The notes below the pieces were generated by a model. That model searched no databases, was not told the DNA's origin, and worked only from the letters and a program-made list of their open reading frames with translations. 38,915 nt of DNA from Rossellomorea vietnamensis (lineage in GTDB: Bacteria > Bacillota > Bacilli > Bacillales > Bacillaceae_B), in NCBI RefSeq assembly GCF_008180415.1, contig NZ_VTEI01000003.1:386670-425584 (forward strand), in the 5' to 3' direction. The translations under genes were made by a program, and so were the position numbers. Below, piece by piece: positions 33,436-38,915 of the stretch (positions within the stretch are counted from its first letter, which is position 1; each line of letters starts with the position of its first letter).

Positions 33436-35094
33436 TTGAAGAAAAAAGTTTTCGCTCCCATTCTGATCACGACCGCTTTGATTTCCGCTTCCCTTCCCTA
33501 CAGCAACGTTCTGGCCGTGCAGCCTGAAACACAGGCAGAGAATGCTGCCGCAAAAAAATGGAATGAAAATGCCAATGTCCCGCTTTTTGTGAAGGAAAAA
33601 CACGCAGCGAAACGTTCGGCTGTGACATCTGCAGACGCCATCAATTTCCTCAATGAACACAAAGCTAAACTCAACATGAAAAATCCCCAGGGAAACTTAA
33701 AGCTGAAGAAGAAAGAAAAAGACGAACTCGGCATGACCCACTTCCGCTATAACCAGACAAAAAATGGAGTTCCTGTTGAAGGAGCAGAAGTGCTCGTCCA
33801 CTATAACAAAAAGAATGAAATCACCGCAGTGAACGGTACCCTAAATAAACAACTGGAGGAAAGCAATCTTGATACCACTCCAGCTGTCTCAGTCAAAACG
33901 GCTCTAGAGACTGCAAAAGCGTCCGTTGACGCACCTTCCACCTTAGATCAGCTTCCATCTTCTGACCTTGTGATCTATCCGTTCCAAGGAAAAAATCATC
34001 TTGCCCATAAAGTGAACCTCAGCTTCCTCGGTGATGAACCCGGCAACTGGTATGTATTTGTCGACGCCAAAACAGGGAAAGTCATCGATCAATACAATGC
34101 CATCATGCATGCCGATGAAATCAAAACCCAAAAAGGAGCCGGCATCGGAATATGGGGAGAACACCGCCAGTTACACATCTCCAGAAGCAAGCCTGAGCGT
34201 GGAGGAACTGTATTCAACCTTGCTGACTACAGCCATGAGGGACTAGAGGGGATCATTACATATGATTACTCGAAGGGATATTTAGAAGTGTTCCATGGAA
34301 AAGACGCATCTTTCAAGGATGACTTTGACAGAGCCGCAGTGGATGCCCATTATAATTCTGAACAAGTGTATGAGTACTACAAGGACGAACATGACCGCAA
34401 TTCCCTTGATGACAACGGCATGCCGATTCAATCCGTCGTCCATTACGGCGAAGACTATAATAATGCGTTCTGGAACGGAACCTTTATGGTCTATGGAGAT
34501 GGTGATGGTGAATTCATGGTGCCGCTGTCAGCGGGGCTTGATGTAGCCGCCCACGAGATGGCCCACGGCGTAACCTCCAACTCGGCCGGGCTTGTTTACC
34601 GCTTCCAGTCGGGTGCGTTGAACGAAGCGTTTTCTGATATTTTCGGAGCATTAATTGATGACTCAGACTGGGAAATGGGAGAGGACATCATGGCTCCTGC
34701 AGCAAGAGAAGACGGCAGGGACGCACTTAGAAGCTTGAGCGATCCGAGCAGATTCCCGGTCGGCGCTGCCTATGTGCCATACGGAAATGGCGACGGCATG
34801 TATCCATCCCATATGGATGAATATTACGACCTGCCACGTGACTTGGACAACGGCGGAGTGCACATCAACTCCTCCATCATCAACCATGCTGCCTATCTGA
34901 CAGCCCAGGACATCGGACGTGAGAAACTCGGTAAAATCTACTATCGCGCACTTACCGTCTACCTGACACCTGACTCGGACTTCAGCCATGCCCGGGAGTC
35001 GATCATTCAATCGGCCATCGACCTTTATGGTGAAGGCAGTCCGGAAGTTGCAGCTGCTGCCGGCGGATTTGATTCTGTGGGGATTACAGAATAA
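33436..35094 (+). CDS. Secreted M4-family (thermolysin-like) neutral metalloprotease precursor
   Basis: Predicted 552 residues. A signal peptide (about 1-27) is followed by an FTP/PepSY propeptide (about 45-225) and the M4 catalytic domain. Zinc and catalytic residues: HEMAH (about 373-377), downstream glutamate in GALNEAFSDIFG, and the transition-state histidine in DNGGVHINSSIINHAAYL. The end YYRALTVYLTPDSDFSHARE is typical. All catalytic residues are present, so the enzyme should autoprocess and act as an extracellular protease. The start is TTG 33436 with AGGAGG seven bases before; the frame opens at 33415, upstream of that site. Confidence 0.95.
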   Translation: MKKKVFAPILITTALISASLPYSNVLAVQPETQAENAAAKKWNENANVPLFVKEKHAAKRSAVTSADAINFLNEHKAKLNMKNPQGNLKLKKKEKDELGMTHFRYNQTKNGVPVEGAEVLVHYNKKNEITAVNGTLNKQLEESNLDTTPAVSVKTALETAKASVDAPSTLDQLPSSDLVIYPFQGKNHLAHKVNLSFLGDEPGNWYVFVDAKTGKVIDQYNAIMHADEIKTQKGAGIGIWGEHRQLHISRSKPERGGTVFNLADYSHEGLEGIITYDYSKGYLEVFHGKDASFKDDFDRAAVDAHYNSEQVYEYYKDEHDRNSLDDNGMPIQSVVHYGEDYNNAFWNGTFMVYGDGDGEFMVPLSAGLDVAAHEMAHGVTSNSAGLVYRFQSGALNEAFSDIFGALIDDSDWEMGEDIMAPAAREDGRDALRSLSDPSRFPVGAAYVPYGNGDGMYPSHMDEYYDLPRDLDNGGVHINSSIINHAAYLTAQDIGREKLGKIYYRALTVYLTPDSDFSHARESIIQSAIDLYGEGSPEVAAAAGGFDSVGITE

Positions 35095-35128
35095 TAAAAT
35101 TGGATTAAGTATCATCTATACAAACCAA

Positions 35129-35163
35129 GAGAACGGGCAATCTTCATTCGATTGCCCGTTCTC
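35129..35163 (+). terminator. Terminator of the M4 protease gene
   Basis: Perfect 14-bp stem GAGAACGGGCAATC / GATTGCCCGTTCTC with a 7-nt loop, followed by ATTTCTAATT. Confidence 0.9.
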
Positions 35164-35267
35164 ATTTCTAATTATATTCTTTCGCCTATATTCATTTTTC
35201 ACTGCCAGCAAAGAAATGTATGGAAGGCTGTTTTAATGGTTCCTCCAGGAATCTGGTATAGGCATTA

Positions 35268-35447
35268 CTAAGCCAATTTTGTTTCTCTTTTATTGAGATG
35301 AAGAGGAACCGCGGATTGGATTTTCATCAGAAGTTCATCTAACTCCTGACTGGCCTGAATCGCCTCTTCTGAAGTCATTCCATAGTTTCTAATCGCACAA
35401 AAATATTTTGGACTATTAATGTTAAAATAAAGGATAAAAAAGGCCAT
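35268..35447 (-). pseudogene. Spo0E-like aspartyl-phosphatase remnant
   Basis: A 59-codon frame whose central part, IRNYGMTSEEAIQASQELDE, matches the Spo0E family signature (SQELD with flanking helix). Spo0E proteins dephosphorylate Spo0A-P and hold back sporulation. The N-terminal half (MAFFILYFNINSPKYF) is not the expected charged helix, and ATG 35447 has no ribosome binding site, so the true start has probably been lost. Confidence 0.6.
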
Positions 35448-35462
35448 AGTAAAACCAAAAGA

Positions 35463-35485
35463 AGACTATCTTAAACTGATAGTCT
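35463..35485 (-). terminator. Weak terminator downstream of the anchored helical protein gene
   Basis: 8-bp stem AGACTATC / GATAGTCT with a 7-nt loop. On the minus strand it is followed by TCTTTTGGTTTT. It lies about 90 bp after the gene at 35578-36006. Confidence 0.55.
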
Positions 35486-35577
35486 CCTCCCTCTATATTT
35501 AAGACCACTCTTCCTTTCCAGCATGCAAAATCCTCTACCTGAAGTTCATTATTAATACTATTCTACTTGGAAATTCA

Positions 35578-36006
35578 TTAAAGCCCGAGCTCTTTATTAG
35601 CCAAAACTTTGAGCGCAAGGATTTCTTCCTCACTCATTTTTTCTTCCAGCAGAGCAATAATTTCAGATTGTTCTTCCGGGGTAACTCCATCCGATACTTT
35701 CGACTGAAGATTCATCAACTCGCTTATGCCCACTTTCTTAATAACACCGTTGATTGCTTCTTCTTTTGTTTGATAAACCAACGTACTTTCATCGACATTT
35801 TCTACACCGTCATTCAGGAACTGTTGAAGTTCAGGATTTGCTGCGATCTGCCTCTTTACTTCCTCGACTTGACCCGGGTTGGCTGATTCCTGATCAACAA
35901 AGTCCCCTATTTTATCCATGGCCATATTGGTGCCGAAGTGATAAACAGCAAAGCCGGCTATTCCAAGTACTACTACAGCTATGGCCAGTATTTTTAAAAG
36001 TTTCAT
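35578..36006 (-). CDS. Membrane-anchored or exported helical protein, uncharacterised
   Basis: Predicted 142 residues. An N-terminal hydrophobic helix (about 4-22, ILAIAVVVLGIAGFAVYHFG) is an anchor or uncleaved signal, followed by an acidic helical domain (about 30-142) with GVTPEEQSEIIALLEEKMSE. I recognise no family with certainty. The start has AAAGGGGG 9 bases upstream. Monocistronic and convergent with the M4 protease. Confidence 0.75.
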   Translation of the reverse strand: MKLLKILAIAVVVLGIAGFAVYHFGTNMAMDKIGDFVDQESANPGQVEEVKRQIAANPELQQFLNDGVENVDESTLVYQTKEEAINGVIKKVGISELMNLQSKVSDGVTPEEQSEIIALLEEKMSEEEILALKVLANKELGL

Positions 36007-36271
36007 AACGGGTATCCCCCTTTACTTTTACTTAAAAATAATCTTACACGTTAACCAGCTTAAAATATACTCTCTGGTTAAATAACCTCATTATAAAAAA
36101 AAGCAAAACTTTATGAATACCTTTTTTGCTTCAGCATACGATGGGATGTCGGCATCCTTTAAGGAGGCTATACTATTATTTTCAAAAATTACAATAAAAT
36201 CGAAACAAGAAGAGAACTTACATCGTCTAAAAGATACATAGCTAGTTAATCAAATACCCGGGAGGTGTAAA

Positions 36272-36979
36272 GTGAAAAAGAAATTTTCCGCAATCGTTTT
36301 TATGCTCCTATTCTTCATTGCCGCTGGTGCATTTCACTATCAGGGTACCCAAAGCACAGCTAACGCAAGTCTAGATCAGTCCGGGCAAAGCTCGGAAACC
36401 GAGATAGAAAGTACCGAAGAAAACAAGAAAGACAACACCCCTCAACAGAAAGATACTGACAATCATTCTACAGATGAAAAAAAACCTTCTACAGGAACAG
36501 AGGAAACTAAAGATAAGCAGAGCGATTCTGGAAGCACTAATGAAGACGAAGAAAATACTGATACACCAACTAATACGAGCGAAAATGATGTTTCCCCCAC
36601 GGATTCAGCAAAACAGAATGAATCAATCATCCTTCATGGCAGTGAATACACAAATATAATGGATCTAGAAAAGTTTCAGGAGCTCGCTGCCATTGCGAAA
36701 AAACACGGCGGTATCCTGTACGCACTGGAAAACACCGATTTATTCGTAATAATGAAAGATGACACTCTTTTGTTTTCTATGTCAACTGGTACTGCCAGTG
36801 TCCCTAAAGAGAATGTAGGAATACTCTTAGATTTCTTTGCAGACAGTGAATACCAGGGACTCATTGAAAATATCAAGCTTGTACACGAAACGGGCGCAGA
36901 GGTGTCGGTTTCCTTCAGCGAAACAAGGGGATATTCCATATCTCAAAAGAACTCGATCATTCATGTGACTTGGGGATAA
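36272..36979 (+). CDS. Exported protein with low-complexity acidic linker
   Basis: Predicted 235 residues. A signal peptide or anchor (about 4-22) precedes a Ser/Thr/Glu/Lys-rich disordered linker (about 30-118), then a small globular domain (about 119-235; HGSEYTNIMDLEKFQELAAI, ENTDLFVIMKDDTLLFSMS). No lipobox or cell-wall sorting motif. The start is GTG 36272 with GGAGGTG upstream. I recognise no family; the layout resembles Bacillaceae surface-exposed proteins that extend a domain through the wall. Confidence 0.75.
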   Translation: MKKKFSAIVFMLLFFIAAGAFHYQGTQSTANASLDQSGQSSETEIESTEENKKDNTPQQKDTDNHSTDEKKPSTGTEETKDKQSDSGSTNEDEENTDTPTNTSENDVSPTDSAKQNESIILHGSEYTNIMDLEKFQELAAIAKKHGGILYALENTDLFVIMKDDTLLFSMSTGTASVPKENVGILLDFFADSEYQGLIENIKLVHETGAEVSVSFSETRGYSISQKNSIIHVTWG

Positions 36980-36983
36980 GAAT

Positions 36984-37035
36984 AAAGCGCAAGCGCCTTA
37001 ATCAGCCCCGACAGGCAAATGTTCCAACGCGAAAA
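36984..37035 (+). repeat. Dispersed structured repeat, copy 4 (5' fragment)
   Basis: AAAGCGCAAGCGCC, then TCAGCCCCGACAGGCAAATG and TTCC as in the full copies, then it diverges. The 3' half is missing. It follows the exported-protein gene by 4 bp, like copy 2 behind the coiled-coil gene. Confidence 0.85.
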
Positions 37036-37053
37036 AGTTTCCTAAACAATAAC

Positions 37054-37079
37054 AAAGCCCCTTCAATCGAAGGGGCTTT
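37054..37079. terminator. Bidirectional Rho-independent terminator
   Basis: 11-bp stem AAAGCCCCTTC / GAAGGGGCTTT with loop AATC, followed by T on both strands. Serves the exported-protein gene and the convergent acyltransferase gene. Confidence 0.9.
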
Positions 37080-37087
37080 TCCACTAA

Positions 37088-38188
37088 TTAAACTGTTTGA
37101 CCAGCCGGAATTTTTCCAGCATTATCTTGTACAATCGGAGCAGCATCCCCGTCGAGACGCGATTTAAGCTTAGCAGTCAACGGCTTCTCAATAAACGAAT
37201 GCACCAGGCAGCCAAAGAATGTGATGATAACCAGCAGGCTGATGCTCGTTACAACTGGTCCTGCTGCATAAAACACTCCTGTCCTGCTGAATATCTCAGA
37301 GAAGGTATTCAGCACAAGGTTATGCGCCAGATAAATGGACAGCGAGGCGCTTCCCAGATAATTCAAGGCCCTCGGGATTCGGATATTCTTCTTCAGATCA
37401 ATCGAAGCAAGCCCGTAAATGATCAAGACGGAGGAGAGCCCTGTATACAAGTCATAATAACTGTTATCCAATACCGGGTTGAGATAGTTCAACCAAGTCA
37501 GAGGAAAACCGGCAAGTCCAATAATCACCAGGCCAACTGAAACGAGCATCGAAGGCTGGAATCTTGTCACTGCATATGCACACAGCATTCCTGCCAGGAA
37601 AATCAGGTTATATTGATAGAAAAAGAAGTAGGGGATAAATTGCTCTGCCCACAAAATATTAGTCGCAAACCCAATGGAAATAATGGTCCATGTTGTCAAA
37701 AAAATCGTCGAGAAGACTTTCTTGGAAAGAAACAAGATCGAAAAAATCATATAAAAATAGACTGTGTAAACCAATGACCATGCCACATCCAGGACCGGCT
37801 TCACTCCATCAACCTCGGGGATAAGCAGCAGGGAATGCACAATCGTATTATAATTGATCTCATGCCCGACACCTAAGTACGGAAAGAAAATCAGGACTGG
37901 AATCGCAATCATCGTAAGAACAAAATATACGGGATAAATCCGGACAAACCTGCTTTGCATAAAGCCTTTTAATTGTTTTGGCTGCCCTAATTTTTTCTGA
38001 TAAATATAAAAAAGCATGAAACCGGATAAAGCAAAGAAGTAATTCACCCCGCCGGAAATAGGAAGAGAAGACAAACCTAGCAAGTTATAATCCCAATACC
38101 CCTCCATATTCACCGAAACATGAAACAGCATAACCATAATAGGAACCAGTGCCCTAGATAGTTGAATCAAAACCAATCGTTTCCTCAA
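37088..38188 (-). CDS. Acyltransferase 3 family membrane protein
   Basis: Predicted 366 residues with about ten membrane segments. The family pattern is visible: RALVPIMVMLFHVS (conserved histidine at about 23), GGVNYFFALSGFMLFYIY (about 45-62), SRFVRIYPVYFVLT, and a C-terminal LGSASLSIYLAHNLVL with conserved Ser and His. These enzymes move acyl groups onto sugars, peptidoglycan or exopolysaccharide; the acceptor cannot be told. The start is TTG 38188 with AAGGAGTGA upstream. A perfect palindrome lies about 75 bp upstream. Monocistronic; terminator at 37054-37079. Confidence 0.9.
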   Translation of the reverse strand: MRKRLVLIQLSRALVPIMVMLFHVSVNMEGYWDYNLLGLSSLPISGGVNYFFALSGFMLFYIYQKKLGQPKQLKGFMQSRFVRIYPVYFVLTMIAIPVLIFFPYLGVGHEINYNTIVHSLLLIPEVDGVKPVLDVAWSLVYTVYFYMIFSILFLSKKVFSTIFLTTWTIISIGFATNILWAEQFIPYFFFYQYNLIFLAGMLCAYAVTRFQPSMLVSVGLVIIGLAGFPLTWLNYLNPVLDNSYYDLYTGLSSVLIIYGLASIDLKKNIRIPRALNYLGSASLSIYLAHNLVLNTFSEIFSRTGVFYAAGPVVTSISLLVIITFFGCLVHSFIEKPLTAKLKSRLDGDAAPIVQDNAGKIPAGQTV

Positions 38189-38260
38189 TTTCTTTCACTC
38201 CTTTTATAAAGTAAAAACATCCTCTTCTTTTATGATATTTCCATTATAATATATATTTTG

Positions 38261-38274
38261 TTCTTTATAAAGAA
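38261..38274. promoter_or_regulatory. Palindromic candidate operator upstream of the acyltransferase gene
   Basis: Perfect 14-bp palindrome TTCTTTATAAAGAA, flanked by two direct GAACAAAAT copies on the minus strand. A TATAAT (-10 type) lies at 38244-38249 on the minus strand, so the palindrome overlaps the expected -35 position, as a repressor site would. Confidence 0.4.
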
Positions 38275-38495
38275 TTTTGTTCTCTCGTATTTTTTTTGGC
38301 CATTTATTAACAACCTCTCTTTGTTTGGTGTAGAGATTACTGGAGTAAGAAAGGCATTCATCCATCCTTCAGATAACCTGCCTTTCCATAGAGTTATAAA
38401 GTTTTCCACTTCGCAGACGTTCCCATTCCTTGACCATCCCCCTCGTAGTCAATCAACCTAATTCTAAACAAAATTTTCGAATTATTTACAAATGT

Positions 38496-38524
38496 TTTAC
38501 AACTCCTTCATTGCTGCTTATTAA
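38496..38524 (+). promoter_or_regulatory. Candidate sigma-A promoter of the ABC ATPase gene
   Basis: -35 TTTACA (38496-38501), exactly 17 bp, -10 TATTAA (38519-38524). It lies about 58 bp before the TTG start. Each box has one or two mismatches. Confidence 0.45.
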
Positions 38525-38581
38525 ACTCCCCGTAAAATGAGTCCTGTTGACTTTATATGACAGAGATTAGGGGGCAGCATC

Positions 38582-38915
38582 TTGAGAATAGATTTAAAAA
38601 ATATCTCAATGAAGTTTGATGATGTAACAGCAGTAGATAATTTAAACGTCACGATAAATGAAGGTGAACTGGTTTCTCTTCTCGGCCCAAGCGGCTGCGG
38701 CAAGAGCACGACATTATTCATGCTGGCGGGACTCTATAGGCCGACATCAGGCGAAATGCTTTTTGGGGACAAGCTTGTAAATAAGATAGAGCCCGAAAAT
38801 AGGGAAATCGGGATGGTCTTCCAGAACTATGCCCTCTACCCCCACATGACCGTGCTGAAGAATATCATGTTTCCTCTTAAAATGGCGAAAATTCCGAAGA
38901 AAGAAGCGGAAGAGA
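38582..38915 (+). CDS. ABC transporter ATP-binding protein, sugar type (UgpC/MsmX-like), partial
   Basis: First 111 codons; the gene runs past the window end. Walker A GPSGCGKST (about 37-45) and the Q-loop region MVFQNYALYPHMTV are clear; the latter is typical of the MalK/UgpC/MsmX subgroup that powers sugar and glycerol-phosphate importers. The signature, Walker B and regulatory domain lie outside the window. The start is TTG 38582 with AGGGGG eight bases upstream; the N-terminus MRIDLKNISMKFDD fits the family. Confidence 0.88.
   Translation, partial: MRIDLKNISMKFDDVTAVDNLNVTINEGELVSLLGPSGCGKSTTLFMLAGLYRPTSGEMLFGDKLVNKIEPENREIGMVFQNYALYPHMTVLKNIMFPLKMAKIPKKEAEE

Noticed and set aside
36113..36241. 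42-codon frame MNTFFASAYDGMSASFKEAI and onward
   Set aside because: Composition is plausible, but there is no ribosome binding site and part of it overlaps a possible terminal-repeat fragment near 36098-36127.
38521..38721. Minus-strand 66-codon frame
   Set aside because: Antisense to the start of the ABC ATPase gene, which has intact family motifs.

Overview
The window is chromosomal DNA from a spore-forming member of the Bacillaceae. The evidence is strong AGGAGG-type ribosome binding sites, frequent TTG and GTG starts, a Spo0E-like fragment, a SpoIIM-family protein, a thermolysin-type protease and a moderate GC content. I cannot name the genus. There are no rRNA or tRNA genes, no intact insertion sequence and no CRISPR array.

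Layout. 1-285: end of a 52-bp tandem repeat array and a terminator. 286-7363: a cluster of an RDD membrane protein, a SpoIIM-family protein and a minus-strand operon (polytopic membrane protein, DUF4129, DUF4350, MoxR ATPase, DUF58), the usual set for a membrane-associated MoxR chaperone/assembly module. 7364-8473: gene-free, with repeat elements and four evenly spaced palindromes. 8474-16327: scattered genes (FAD-linked glycolate/D-lactate oxidase, secreted polysaccharide deacetylase with cell-wall-binding repeats, VanZ-like protein, histidine kinase, unknown protein, frameshifted coiled-coil protein, DJ-1/PfpI protein, EVE/PUA-like protein) mixed with structured repeats. 16600-17509: an array with an essentially constant 53-bp period and 18 TGGATACAT cores. 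17632-25669: a complete Wadjet operon (jetABCD: kleisin, KITE-like subunit, SMC ATPase, Toprim nuclease), the SMC-type defence that cleaves plasmid DNA. 25834-28119: a small zinc-ribbon gene, a broken HepT/MntA toxin-antitoxin pair and a SEC-C protein. 28290-28710: an apparently orphan cyclic-di-GMP-I riboswitch on the minus strand behind a possible 42-residue ORF. 28923-32375: an amino-acid-type ABC importer operon ending in an M20 amidohydrolase. 32545-38188: small membrane protein, M4 metalloprotease, Spo0E-like remnant, two unknown exported or anchored proteins and an acyltransferase. 38582-38915: start of a sugar-type ABC ATPase gene cut by the window edge.

How the genes work together. 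Wadjet and the decayed HepT/MntA module form a small defence island. The three minus-strand importer genes plus the M20 enzyme look like uptake followed by deacylation of a modified amino acid. The MoxR, DUF58, DUF4350 and DUF4129 genes overlap or nearly touch and are probably translationally coupled.

The least explained content is non-coding: (i) three unrelated-looking arrays that all show a spacing of about 52-53 bp (five helical turns); (ii) a dispersed hairpin repeat whose stem shows compensatory base changes between copies; (iii) a family of short elements with terminal inverted repeats, one pair of which brackets the first gene of the MoxR operon; (iv) the orphan riboswitch. Motif calls rest on reading the sequence; family names rest on recall and were not searched.
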